DNA from: Rhodospirillales bacterium
Lineage (GTDB): Bacteria > Pseudomonadota > Alphaproteobacteria > Rhodospirillales > JASLQF01
Assembly (NCBI GenBank): GCA_030744625.1
Contig: JASLQF010000029.1
Coordinates: 1 to 64,000, forward strand
Length of the DNA stretch: 64,000 nucleotides
Reading direction: 5' to 3'
The position numbers were made by a program, and so were the translations under genes. Positions 27,392 through 36,905 of this stretch are shown in pieces. The first letter of the stretch is position 1, and every line of letters starts with the position of its first letter. The notes below the pieces were generated by a model, which saw only the letters and a list, made by a program, of their open reading frames with translations, was not told the DNA's origin and ran no database searches.

Positions 27392-27781
27392 ATGAATAAA
27401 CTCGTCAACCCCAAGGCCGTGCACGCACCTCTCGGCGCCTACACTCACAGCATCAAGGTTCCGCGCGACGCTGAATGGCTGGTCGTTGCCGGCCAAGTCG
27501 GCATGAACGCCAAGGGCCAGGTTCTTGACGGCATCCGCAAGCAGGCGGAGCAGGCGTTCCGCAACATCCTGGCATGCCTGAAGGAGTGCGGAATGCGTAA
27601 GAAAGACCTCGTCAAGTTCAACGTGTACCTCACCGATTCGCGCCATATTGAACCGTATCGGGCGGCCCGCAAGAAGGTTATCGGAGACGCCACCCAGCCG
27701 GCTTCGACCTTGCTCGTTATCGACGGGCTCGCCTCGCCCGACCTGCTGATCGAGGTGGAAGCCTGGGCAGCCAAGGCGTAA
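27392..27781 (+). CDS. RidA family protein
   Basis: HAPLGAYTHSIKVPRDAEWLVVAGQVGMNAKGQVLDGIRKQAEQAFRNILACLKE. Confidence 0.88.
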   Translation: MNKLVNPKAVHAPLGAYTHSIKVPRDAEWLVVAGQVGMNAKGQVLDGIRKQAEQAFRNILACLKECGMRKKDLVKFNVYLTDSRHIEPYRAARKKVIGDATQPASTLLVIDGLASPDLLIEVEAWAAKA

Positions 27782-27927
27782 CGCATGGGCCACGGGCGTT
27801 GCCACGGCCGAGGTCCGCTTTCGGCCTGGAGGCGGAAATTGGCACTGAAAACGCCGATCCGGTTCGTGTCCATGACCTGAAGAGCCCCCGGGCGCTATAG
27901 TATCGCTCCGCCAACCGGAGGTGTCTC

Positions 27928-28812
27928 ATGGGTTCGCAGCGATACGGCTTCCTCGGCCTCGGCAACATGGGCGGCCCCATGGCCGCCAACATCGCCGCCG
28001 CCGGCATCGACCTCGTCGTCCACGACAAGGCGGGGACCGAGGCGCGCGCCCCGGCCGGCGCCACGGTGGCGGCCGGCGAGGCGGAGGTGGCGACCGCCGC
28101 CGGTACCGTCTTCCTCAGCCTCCCCGACGGCGCCGCCTCGGTGGCGGTGGCGCGAGGCATCGCGGCGGCGGCGGGGACGGAGCCCGGGCGCGCCGCCTCC
28201 CTGGTCGTCGACCTTTCGACCATCGGCATCGACGCCGCCAAGGAGGCCCACGCCATCCTCGGCAAGGCCGGCGTCGCCTACGTCGATGCCCCGGTGAGCG
28301 GCGGCCAGGCCGGGGCGCGGGCCGGCACCATCACCATCATGTGGGCCGGCCCGGAGGGCATCCTGGACGACCACCAAGCCGCCCTCGACGCCATGGCCGG
28401 AAACGTCTTCCGGGTCGGCGGCGAGGCCGGCCAGGGGCAGACCATGAAGCTCCTCAACAACTTCCTCTCGGCGACCGCCATGGCGGCCACCACCGAGGCG
28501 GTGACCTTCGGCCAATCCCAGGGTCTCGAGCTTGCCACCATGCTCGACGTGATCAACGCCTCGTCGGGGCGCAACACCGCGTCGGCCGACAAGTTCCCCA
28601 ACCGCATCCTCGGCGGCACCTTCGATTCGGGGTTCGCCATGGCCCTGATGACCAAGGACGTGCGGCTTTACCGCGACAACGCGCGCGCCGCCGGCACGCC
28701 GATGCCCATCGGCGCCGGGATGGCCGATCTGTGGACCGCCGCCGACAAAGCCCTGCCCGGCGCCGACTTCACCCGCATCTACGATTTCATCCACGGGGGC
28801 GCGAATAGCTGA
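27928..28812 (+). CDS. NAD(P)-dependent beta-hydroxyacid dehydrogenase (3-hydroxyisobutyrate dehydrogenase family)
   Basis: YGFLGLGNMGGPMAANIAAAGIDLVVHDK...YVDAPVSGGQAGARAGTITIMWAG. Confidence 0.92.
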   Translation: MGSQRYGFLGLGNMGGPMAANIAAAGIDLVVHDKAGTEARAPAGATVAAGEAEVATAAGTVFLSLPDGAASVAVARGIAAAAGTEPGRAASLVVDLSTIGIDAAKEAHAILGKAGVAYVDAPVSGGQAGARAGTITIMWAGPEGILDDHQAALDAMAGNVFRVGGEAGQGQTMKLLNNFLSATAMAATTEAVTFGQSQGLELATMLDVINASSGRNTASADKFPNRILGGTFDSGFAMALMTKDVRLYRDNARAAGTPMPIGAGMADLWTAADKALPGADFTRIYDFIHGGANS

Positions 28813-28953
28813 GATCGCGAGGGCACCACCGACATGTTCCACTGAACCATCATGTGCGCTATTATCGGCGCCAACAATCATGAGTGCACGGGCAGGAGAT
28901 GCCTGCAAACGGCGCCATCCAATAATGGACAGGAAGAGAAAGGGAGGCTTCCA

Positions 28954-30132
28954 ATGAAGCAATGGGAATTCAATCGCCGCTACGTCCTGCAAGGGGTAGC
29001 GGCAATCGCCGCCGCCGCCGCCGCTGGCGGCATACCCGGCTTGTCCAGGGCCGCCGGCGATTTGAAGCTGTGGGCGGCCGGGATCCACAAGGTCGGAGCC
29101 AAGGACTGGAGCGCCATGTCGTCACAGGCCGGGATCGGCATCGCCTACACGACCAAGAGCGCCCGCGCCGACGAGGCCATCCAGAAGATGGTGGTGGGCG
29201 ACGGCAACAAGCTGTTCGACGCCATGACCGACAACGGCGGCGGCATGGAGAACGCGCTCGGCTCGCAGAAGGCGATCGTGCCGCTCGATACCACCAAGAT
29301 CCCGAACTGGAAGAACATCCTGCCCTCGTACAACGACGGCGGGCTGGCAGCGCACAGCATCCGCTACGACGGCAAGGTGTACGCCACACCAATGATCTCC
29401 AACGCCGATTCCATGGCCTATGACTACAAGAAGCTGGGGTTTCACCCGACCAGTTGGGAGGTGTTGTTCGACTCCCAGTTCAAGGGCCGCGCCGCGCTGC
29501 AGAACGACTTCGGTCCGACGCTCACCAACATGGCCATCTACCTCAAAGAGAGCGGCAAGATCGAAATCGGCAACCCGTCCGACATGACGCCCAACGAGGT
29601 CAAGGCGGTGTGCCAATACCTCATCGACTACAAGAAGAAGGGTCAATTCCGCACCTTCTGGGACGGCTTCCAGAACGGCGTCGGCATCCTGACCAGCGGC
29701 GAGGTCCTGGTGTCGTCTTGCTGGGAGCCGATCCAGATTGTCGCCAACAGAAAGACCGGCGACAAGGCCGACATTCGTTATGGCTCCATGAAGGAAGGCC
29801 ATCAGGCCTGGAACAACATAGTCATGTTGACCAAGGGTGGACACGAGCGCGGCATGGACGCCGCCTACTACGCGCTCGCCAACGTCTACCTGTCGCCGTG
29901 GTTCGGGGCCCGCACCCTTGCTGGCCTGGGCTTCGGAGCGCAGATGGTCGGTGTCGACGATTACATAAAGTCTCATCCGAAAGACTTCCCTGCCGCAAAA
30001 CAAGCGGAAGTGCTCGATATCCTGACCAGGAAGAACGAGCGCCTGGCCAACAAGGGCAACGCCTGGCAGAACGTCTTCCCGAAGCACTTGCGGGCCTATC
30101 AGGACTGGTGGGCGCGCCTGCAGGCGGCCTGA
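28954..30132 (+). CDS. ABC transporter substrate-binding protein (spermidine/putrescine type), Tat-like leader
   Basis: MKQWEFNRRYVLQGVAAIAAAAAAGGIP; followed by two permeases and an ATPase. Confidence 0.88.
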   Translation: MKQWEFNRRYVLQGVAAIAAAAAAGGIPGLSRAAGDLKLWAAGIHKVGAKDWSAMSSQAGIGIAYTTKSARADEAIQKMVVGDGNKLFDAMTDNGGGMENALGSQKAIVPLDTTKIPNWKNILPSYNDGGLAAHSIRYDGKVYATPMISNADSMAYDYKKLGFHPTSWEVLFDSQFKGRAALQNDFGPTLTNMAIYLKESGKIEIGNPSDMTPNEVKAVCQYLIDYKKKGQFRTFWDGFQNGVGILTSGEVLVSSCWEPIQIVANRKTGDKADIRYGSMKEGHQAWNNIVMLTKGGHERGMDAAYYALANVYLSPWFGARTLAGLGFGAQMVGVDDYIKSHPKDFPAAKQAEVLDILTRKNERLANKGNAWQNVFPKHLRAYQDWWARLQAA

Positions 30133-30138
30133 GGAGTC

Positions 30139-31080
30139 GTGTCGGAAGACATCGCAACGACCGTATTGCAATCCGCGGGGGGAGGCCGGGACGTCCCGGC
30201 CTCCCCATCGCCATGGCGTCGGTGGCTGGGTGAGAACGGGCTCCAGAAATGGGCCTTCTACGTTCCCGTCATCTTCTTGGTCCTGTTTTTCGTCCTTCCC
30301 ATGGCGACGACGGTGGTGTGGAGCGTGTTCGAACGGACCCAGTTCTGGATGGAGCCGGGGTTTACGTTCTTCGCCTATGAGAATTTCTTTACCTCGGCGC
30401 GCGCCGAGAACTACGTCTACTCGATGATCCATTCCGCTTGGGCGGTGGTCATTTCGTTCGCCCTGGGCTTTCCCATCGCCGTGTTCGTGCGGCGCCGCGT
30501 GCCCAGGGCGGCACAGCACCGGGTCATCCTTCTGTTCATCCTGCCGTTCATGATTTCCGAGCTGGTGCGGGTTTTCGCCATGCGCCCCATACTCGGTCGC
30601 TACGGTGTCTTGAACTCTCTCTTTATGGACATCGGGCTGATCGACGAGCCCATCACGGCGATTCTGTTCTCGCCGCTGGGGGTGGTCATCGGCGACGTGG
30701 TGTCGTTCCTGCCATTCATGGTGTTCGCCGGCTTTCTGGCCATGGAAGCGGTGCAGCCGTATGTGTTCGAGGTCTGCGACGATCTCGGCGCGCGGACGTT
30801 GCGGACCTTTCGCGACATCATTGTCCCGCTTGCCGCGCCCGGAATTTTCGCCGGCGGCATTTTTATCTTCGTCAACGGCCTGGGAGTGGCCCTGGTCCCC
30901 ATCATCCTCGGCGGTCCGGGCGCCGTAAACGCCGGTCTTATCGTCAACCAGGCGATTGTCGCCCTCGATTTTCCGCTGGCCATGGCCATCAGCACCATCA
31001 TGATCGCGACGCTGGTGGCGCTCCTCTACATCGGCCACCGGTTGTTCGACCTCACCAAGATCCTCGAACCCATCAACTGA
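30139..31080 (+). CDS. ABC transporter permease
   Basis: Multi-TM; DLGARTLRTFRDIIVPLAAPGIFAGGIFIF EAA-loop-like motif. Confidence 0.9.
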   Translation: MSEDIATTVLQSAGGGRDVPASPSPWRRWLGENGLQKWAFYVPVIFLVLFFVLPMATTVVWSVFERTQFWMEPGFTFFAYENFFTSARAENYVYSMIHSAWAVVISFALGFPIAVFVRRRVPRAAQHRVILLFILPFMISELVRVFAMRPILGRYGVLNSLFMDIGLIDEPITAILFSPLGVVIGDVVSFLPFMVFAGFLAMEAVQPYVFEVCDDLGARTLRTFRDIIVPLAAPGIFAGGIFIFVNGLGVALVPIILGGPGAVNAGLIVNQAIVALDFPLAMAISTIMIATLVALLYIGHRLFDLTKILEPIN

Positions 31081-31086
31081 GCGGCC

Positions 31087-31977
31087 ATGCGAGACGATTA
31101 CACAAGCGAGTTGGGACACGGGCTCAAATGGGCGTACCTGCTGGGCATCGTTGGTGCGTTGTTGGCGCCGGTGTTCTACGTCATCTACATCTCGTTCAAC
31201 GAATTCGGCTTCGGCGCCCGCATCTACGTGTTCACCGTCGACTGGTACCGGGTGGTGCTGGGCGACAAGATGCTGGTGGCGTCCCTGGAATGGACCATCT
31301 ATCTCGCCCTGGCGGCGGTCGCCACCGCCGTACCCATGGGCCTGCTCTCGGCCAAGCTCTATAAGAAGACGAGGTACAAGGTGGCAATCGTCACCCTGAT
31401 GCTGGCGCCGTTGTTCGTGCCCGCCGACATCATGGCATCCAGCCTGTTGGTATTTTTCAGGCACCTGAACGGCATCTTCGAACTCATCGGCGAGGCGCTG
31501 GGCTGGGCATGGCTCACCCATTGGTTCGAGCTCGGCTTCTTCACGGCACTGGTCGGCCAGATTCTCTACACCCTCCCTTATGCCTTCGTCGTCATCCTGA
31601 TCACCATGTCCCGCTACCATCCCCAGCAGACGGAGGCGGCGCGCAGCTGCGGGGCAACGGCGTGGCAGGCCTTCTGGCACGTGGAGTTTCCCCAGATCCG
31701 GGCCGGCGTGTTCAGCGCCTGTGCCTTCGTCGTCATTCTTTCTTTCAACGAGGCGACGCGGACGGCACTTCTCAAAGGAGGCTTCGATACTTTCTCCAAC
31801 GTCCTGGTGTCGCAGATGCTGAACGTCGGCATGTCCGAGGAATCCTACGCCATGGCCGGCATCATGAGCATCGGTGCCATGACGGTGATCGGCTCCATCC
31901 TCATCTACACCCTGGTCCGCTCGGAGCGCCTGGAGCGCGAGGCGCGGGCCAAGGCCGAACCCGTGATGTCCACATGA
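31087..31977 (+). CDS. ABC transporter permease
   Basis: Multi-TM; SCGATAWQAFWHVEFPQIRAGVFSACAFVVILSFNE. Confidence 0.9.
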   Translation: MRDDYTSELGHGLKWAYLLGIVGALLAPVFYVIYISFNEFGFGARIYVFTVDWYRVVLGDKMLVASLEWTIYLALAAVATAVPMGLLSAKLYKKTRYKVAIVTLMLAPLFVPADIMASSLLVFFRHLNGIFELIGEALGWAWLTHWFELGFFTALVGQILYTLPYAFVVILITMSRYHPQQTEAARSCGATAWQAFWHVEFPQIRAGVFSACAFVVILSFNEATRTALLKGGFDTFSNVLVSQMLNVGMSEESYAMAGIMSIGAMTVIGSILIYTLVRSERLEREARAKAEPVMST

Positions 31978-33092
31978 GCGCCCAGCCCGACACCGCCGTC
32001 GAGGTGGACGGCCTTTCCAAGAACTACGGGCCGGTGGCGGCGCTCTCATCGGTGAGCTTCTCCATCGAGAGCGGCCAGTACTTCGTCCTCCTGGGGCCCA
32101 GCGGCGGCGGCAAGACGACGCTCTTGAGGCTGATCGGCGGTTTCATCAGGCCGAGCCGGGGCCGCGTCCTGCTGCACGGCCGCGACGTCGGCGACGAGCC
32201 CCCCAACAGGCGCCCCACGTCCATGGTGTTCCAGAGCTACGCGCTCTTCCCCCACATGAGCGTCGAGCGCAACGTCGCCTACGGCCTCAAGCTGCGCAAG
32301 ATGGCGGCGCCGGAAATCGGTCGGCGGGTAGCGCGGATGCTCGAGCTGGTCGGCCTCGCCGGCTACGAGGCGCGCATGCCCCACGAGCTCTCGGGCGGCC
32401 AGCAGCAGCGCGTGCAGCTGGCGCGGTCGCTGGTTCTGGAGAGCGACATCCTGCTCCTCGACGAGCCCCTGGCGTCGCTCGACGCCAAGCTTCGCAAGGA
32501 CATGTGCCTGGAACTCAAGCACATCCAGGAGAAGGTCGGCATCACCTTCATCCACGTCACCCACAACCAGGAAGAGGCGATGACCATCGCCGACCGCATC
32601 GCCATCATCGCCGACGGCCGCCTCGTCGAGGAGGGCACGGCGCGCGACGTCTACGAACGGCCGCGCCGGCGCTTCACCGCCGAATTCATCGGTGACAACA
32701 ACCTGCTCCACGGCACCGTTTCGGCGATCGCCGCCGAGCCCGGAGGGCGGGTGAAGGTGGACCTTGGATACGCCGAGGTCGCCGTCGACGCCACAGTTGC
32801 CGAAGGCACCGACGTCGCGGCGGGCGATGCGGTCTCTCTCTCGGTGCGTTCCGAGCTCGTCGAGCTGGTGGCGCCGGGGGGCGCCGAAGACGGCGCCCGC
32901 CAGACCGTCCCCGCCACCTATCTCGAAGAAGTGTACCTCGGCCTCACCACCTCGCACCTGGTGCGCCTGCCTGACGGCAGCGAGGTCGCCGTCAGGCGCA
33001 TCTCCGAGGGGGGAGACGCCGCTCCCCCGGCCCCCGGCCAGGAGGTGCGCATCGGCTGGAAAACGCCCAGCGCCCGCCTGCACGTGGAGTGA
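31974..33092 (+). CDS. ABC transporter ATP-binding protein
   Basis: LLGPSGGGKTTLLRLIGGF; LSGGQQQRVQLARSL; DILLLDEPLASLD. Confidence 0.95.
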   Translation: MSAQPDTAVEVDGLSKNYGPVAALSSVSFSIESGQYFVLLGPSGGGKTTLLRLIGGFIRPSRGRVLLHGRDVGDEPPNRRPTSMVFQSYALFPHMSVERNVAYGLKLRKMAAPEIGRRVARMLELVGLAGYEARMPHELSGGQQQRVQLARSLVLESDILLLDEPLASLDAKLRKDMCLELKHIQEKVGITFIHVTHNQEEAMTIADRIAIIADGRLVEEGTARDVYERPRRRFTAEFIGDNNLLHGTVSAIAAEPGGRVKVDLGYAEVAVDATVAEGTDVAAGDAVSLSVRSELVELVAPGGAEDGARQTVPATYLEEVYLGLTTSHLVRLPDGSEVAVRRISEGGDAAPPAPGQEVRIGWKTPSARLHVE

Positions 33093-33098
33093 CATCGC

Positions 33099-34286
33099 CT
33101 AACCCCCGGTCTCCGGGGCGCGACGCAGCAAAGCCAAACCGGGCAGCAGGCAGATCGCGGCCAGCACCCAGAAGGCCATGCGCAGGTCGCCGCCGGCCGA
33201 GGCGATGGCGCCGAACACCGCCGGTCCCACCGTCATGCCGGCGAAGGTGAAGAAGAGGACGCCGCCGGTGGCGTTCGCCGAGCGCTCCGGCGAGGTGACG
33301 CGCACCACCTCGGCCAGGTAGATGCCGTTCCAGCCCACCGCCGTCGCCCCGAAGGCGGCGGCGATGGCGGTAATGGCGGCCACCGGCCAGTGGCCGGTGA
33401 TCAGCGCCGTGACGCCCGCCGCCGCCGCCATGGCGAAGCCGAGCCAGGCCAACAGCCGGCGTGCCGTGACCAGGCGATCGGCGATGGCTCCCCAGGCAAG
33501 GCGCCCGGTGATGCCGGCGCCCTGGGCGACGGCCAGGGTCAGCCCGGCCTCGACGAGGCCGTACCCGACCTCGCCGACCAGATAGACCACGAGATAGGTG
33601 CCGAGGCAGATCTGGGCGGCGGAAAAGGACAGCGAGACCAGGCCGAGCTGGCGCAACACCGGGGTCCGGACGACCGTCAGCAGCGGCCCGGCCAGGCTGC
33701 CGGCGAGGCTGATCGGGCCCGCCCGGCGATCGCTGTCGAGAGCGCCGCGCAAGGGCTGCAGGGCAAGCGCCGTGGCGACGCCGAGCAGCGCCACGGCGAG
33801 TGCCGCGCCGCGCCAGCCGAGCGCGCCGTGCAGGGCGGGCAGCAGGAGCCCGGCCAGGGCGCCGCCGATGGGCACGCTGGTCTGCTTGAAGGAGAACACA
33901 AAGGGCCGCGAGGCGGGCGTCGTGACGCGGGCCAGCATGTGGGTTGAGCCTGGCGTCATCGGCCCGTAGCCGAGGCCCACCACCATACCGCCCAGCGCCG
34001 CCAAGGGCAGCGACGCCGTCGCCGTCAGGGCCATGCCGGCGGCGGCGCACAACAGGCACGCCTGGGTCACGCGGATGGCGCCAAAGCGCTCGACCACGGG
34101 GCCGGCGGCGAGGGCCGAAAACATGGCGGTCAGGAACAAGATCGTCGTGAAGGCGCCGACATCGGCCGGCGCGATTCCAAGATCGGGGGCCGCGACCACG
34201 GCCAGCACCGGCGGCGTCAAGGCGCACACGCCGACGACAACCTGCGCCCCCAGGGTGGCGGCGAGCGGTTTGACGACAGCTTTCAC
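33099..34286 (-). CDS. MFS transporter
   Basis: 12-TM pattern; FAAGPVVERFGAIRVTQA. Confidence 0.88.
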   Translation of the reverse strand: MKAVVKPLAATLGAQVVVGVCALTPPVLAVVAAPDLGIAPADVGAFTTILFLTAMFSALAAGPVVERFGAIRVTQACLLCAAAGMALTATASLPLAALGGMVVGLGYGPMTPGSTHMLARVTTPASRPFVFSFKQTSVPIGGALAGLLLPALHGALGWRGAALAVALLGVATALALQPLRGALDSDRRAGPISLAGSLAGPLLTVVRTPVLRQLGLVSLSFSAAQICLGTYLVVYLVGEVGYGLVEAGLTLAVAQGAGITGRLAWGAIADRLVTARRLLAWLGFAMAAAAGVTALITGHWPVAAITAIAAAFGATAVGWNGIYLAEVVRVTSPERSANATGGVLFFTFAGMTVGPAVFGAIASAGGDLRMAFWVLAAICLLPGLALLRRAPETGG

Positions 34287-34335
34287 GGGGTGGCTTTCAA
34301 GGGGTGGCTTTCAGGGAACGATGGACACGAACCGC

Positions 34336-34635
34336 TTACGCGCCCTCGACGGGGCCCTCGACGGCAATCGCCTCGACCGCCGCGATGCCGTCGCGCATCC
34401 CCTTCACCGCCTGGTACTCGGGCGAGGCCGCGAAGGCGCGCAGGCGCTCCATGGAGGGGAACTCGACGACCACCAGGAGACGCCGGTCGTCGCTCCCCTC
34501 CAGGTGCTGGGGCGTACCCAGGCGCACCAGGAAGCGGCCGCCGAACAGCCCCAGGATGGGCACAACCGCGTCCTGGTAGAGGCGGAACGCCTCGACGTCA
34601 CCGATGTCGGCGCGGGCGACGATGTATGACGGCAC
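34336..34635 (-). CDS. DUF1330 domain-containing protein
   Basis: YIVARADIGDVEAFRLYQDAVVPILGLFGGRFLVRLG...LLVVVEFPSMERLRAFAASPEYQAVK. Confidence 0.85.
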   Translation of the reverse strand: MPSYIVARADIGDVEAFRLYQDAVVPILGLFGGRFLVRLGTPQHLEGSDDRRLLVVVEFPSMERLRAFAASPEYQAVKGMRDGIAAVEAIAVEGPVEGA

Positions 34636-34645
34636 GGCCTCTTCC

Positions 34646-35323
34646 CTATTCCGCCGCCGCCGGTTTTGCCGGGCGCGCCGTGCCGGCTCCCCAGATGTCC
34701 ATGACCTCGGCGCACGTCGTCACCAGGCCGAAGCGCGCATCGACGGTGGTCAGGGTGGAGGCGTGCAGGTCCATGTTCCACGACGCGACGCCGTCCTCGG
34801 GCACGCAGACATAGTAGTTGTATTCGAAGGCGTCGCGCAGCGTGCTCTCCACGCAGACGTTGGTGGAGACGCCGGTGGGCACCACGGTCTGGATGGAGTG
34901 GGCGCGCAGCATCATGTCGAGGTCGGTGCCCTTGAAGGCGCTGTAGCGGTGTTTCCTGATGACCAGCTCGCCGTCGGCGGGGCTGAGCTCGTCGATGAAC
35001 TCGGCGCCTTCCGTGCCGGCGATGGCGATCCTGTCGGAGGCATAGGTGGCGCGCCGGCGCTGCGCCAGCCACGGCCCCGAATCGCTCTCGTGGTCGGGCA
35101 GGGTCCAGAAGCCGACGTGGCAGACCAGGGCTTTCGCCGCCCGCGCCGCGGCCAGCAGCCCTTCGAGGCGCGGGATGATCGACTGGGCGGCGGCCAGCGG
35201 GCGCCCCGCCCTGGACGTGGCGAAGCCGTCGACGCAAAAGTCCTTCTGCATGTCGATGATGATCAGCGCCGCGCGCCCCGGCTCCAGGCGCTCGGCCAGG
35301 CTTTGCAGGATCGGCGGTTCCAT
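34646..35323 (-). CDS. Cysteine hydrolase (isochorismatase-like family)
   Basis: RAALIIIDMQKDFCVDGFA...VVPTGVSTNVCVESTLRDAFEYNYYVCVPEDGVAS. Confidence 0.9.
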   Translation of the reverse strand: MEPPILQSLAERLEPGRAALIIIDMQKDFCVDGFATSRAGRPLAAAQSIIPRLEGLLAAARAAKALVCHVGFWTLPDHESDSGPWLAQRRRATYASDRIAIAGTEGAEFIDELSPADGELVIRKHRYSAFKGTDLDMMLRAHSIQTVVPTGVSTNVCVESTLRDAFEYNYYVCVPEDGVASWNMDLHASTLTTVDARFGLVTTCAEVMDIWGAGTARPAKPAAAE

Positions 35324-35325
35324 GG

Positions 35326-36201
35326 CTATTCGCCTCCCTTGTCGGCCTCGACGAACCAGTCGGCGATCTGGCTGCCGGTCATGAAGACCACGTCGTCGCG
35401 CGCCATCAGCAGATCGAGCATGGCGGCCAGATAGCCGATGCGGTGCGGCACCCCGATCAGGTGCGGGTGCAGGCCGAGCGCCAGGACCCTGGGCTGGGAC
35501 GGCAATTCGCCGTCAAAGGTGGCGAGGGTCGCCTCGAGGCGCTCGTACATTTCCGGCGAGCTGTGTTTCTCCACGGCATAAAGGACGCTGTCGTTGATCT
35601 CCAGGTTGTAGGGCATGGCAATGAGGGGGCCGTGCTTGGTGGTCATCCAGCACGGCAGGTCGTCGACCACCCAGTCGCACACGTAGTCGATGCCCGCCGC
35701 CTTGAGGATGTCGGGCGTCTCGGCGCTTTCGCGCAAGCCCGGGCCGAGCCAGCCGCGCGGAGCCGTGCCGGTGAAGCCGGAGACCTTGTCGAGGGCCTGG
35801 GTGACCAGGGCCGCCTCGTCGGCCTCGGCGTCGAGGGCGCGCTGGTGGAAGCCGTGGCCGATGAACTCCCAGCCGGCGTCCAACATGGCCTCGGCGGCGG
35901 CCGGGTGGGCGTCGATGACGCCGGCGTTCAAGGCGGTGGAGGCCGGCAGCCCGCGCTCGGCGAGCAGGCCCAGGATGCGCGGCATGCCGGCGCGCATGCC
36001 GTATTCGGCCCACGAGAAGTTGGGGATGTCGGGGACGCTGTCGAAGCCGTGCGGCCCGGGGATGATCTTGCGCGGCATGGGCTGGTCGAAGCGCCAGTGC
36101 TCGACGTTGAGCACGACGTGGACCATGAGCGGCTTGCCGTCCGGCGGCGCCAGCTTCTTGCGCCGGTTCGACATCTCATAGGGAATGCGCGGGTTTGACA
36201 T
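35326..36201 (-). CDS. Polysaccharide deacetylase family protein
   Basis: VNVEHWRFDQPMPRKIIPGPHGFDSVPDIPNFSWAEYGMRAGMPRILGLLAERGLPASTALNAGVIDAHP. Confidence 0.85.
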   Translation of the reverse strand: MSNPRIPYEMSNRRKKLAPPDGKPLMVHVVLNVEHWRFDQPMPRKIIPGPHGFDSVPDIPNFSWAEYGMRAGMPRILGLLAERGLPASTALNAGVIDAHPAAAEAMLDAGWEFIGHGFHQRALDAEADEAALVTQALDKVSGFTGTAPRGWLGPGLRESAETPDILKAAGIDYVCDWVVDDLPCWMTTKHGPLIAMPYNLEINDSVLYAVEKHSSPEMYERLEATLATFDGELPSQPRVLALGLHPHLIGVPHRIGYLAAMLDLLMARDDVVFMTGSQIADWFVEADKGGE

Positions 36202-36268
36202 GGCTCACTCTCTCGTTGTGTCGGGCCGTTCAAGCTAAGCCGTTGATGCTACAGGGCCGGCCATTTCG

Positions 36269-36291
36269 AATGATGACATTTTGTCATCATT
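36269..36291. promoter_or_regulatory. Perfect 10-bp inverted repeat, candidate operator
   Basis: AATGATGACA-TTT-TGTCATCATT, ~70-90 bp upstream of the deacetylase start. Confidence 0.5.
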
Positions 36292-36736
36292 TGTCACCCC
36301 CTTGCGGTTCGTCCATGGTGGGGGCAGCGGCGGGCGGCTCGTTGTCTCCCGAGGCGCGCAGGCGCTCGTTGACCGAGGGCATGAGGCCGGCGAGCCGCGC
36401 CTGGATCTCCACGGTGCGCGCCGCCGCCACGTAGTGGCGGTCCTCGATGGCCCGGTTGTAGATGTTCTCCAGCTTGCCGAGGAGCACGCCGGTTTCCCGG
36501 CAGCCGTCCTCGGCCATGCCCCGGCGGATGGCGGCGACGCGCGCCGCTATGGCTGGGATACGCAGCAGCCGGTGGCCCTGCTGGCGGGCCGAGGCCGCCT
36601 CGTAGCCGGCCTCGCGGGCGGCGTTGGAGGCGTTGGGGAAGTAGACGTAGGAGTGGCAGAACACCTCCTGGCGGGGGGAAAGCGGGGTGGCGCTCGGGGA
36701 AAGGGACGCGGTGCGGAGGGAGGTCATGACGGTCAT
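36287..36736 (-). CDS. Phage terminase small subunit-like protein (orphan)
   Basis: LSPRQEVFCHSYVYFPNASNAAREAGYEAASARQQGHRLLRIPAIAARVAAIRRG; start at MTVMTSL assumed. Confidence 0.6.
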   Translation of the reverse strand: MTVMTSLRTASLSPSATPLSPRQEVFCHSYVYFPNASNAAREAGYEAASARQQGHRLLRIPAIAARVAAIRRGMAEDGCRETGVLLGKLENIYNRAIEDRHYVAAARTVEIQARLAGLMPSVNERLRASGDNEPPAAAPTMDEPQGGDK

Positions 36737-36822
36737 TCCTGTTGTCGGGCCTGCTTGGGGGAAAAACAGGAATGAAGACCACGGAACGCCGGAAATGTCA
36801 AGAACAAATAGAGAACATTCTT

Positions 36823-36846
36823 GAAAAAAAAGGGGCCGTCCCCTTT
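36823..36846 (-). terminator. Rho-independent terminator after the minus-strand CoA-transferase gene
   Basis: Minus strand AAAAGGGG-ACGG-CCCCTTTTTTTT (8-bp stem and U tract), 60 bp after the stop at 36906. Confidence 0.7.
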
Positions 36847-36905
36847 TGCGCCGCCGTCCGCATTCTATCGGCAGCCCACCGGGAGGCACCAGATGCCGCC
36901 CACGC

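Noticed and set aside
29122-32049. 975-aa minus-strand ORF
   Set aside because: Antisense shadow of the ABC transporter genes; no domain signature.
36287-36736. Prophage call based on the terminase-like gene
   Set aside because: No capsid, portal, integrase or lysis genes nearby; kept only as an orphan gene.
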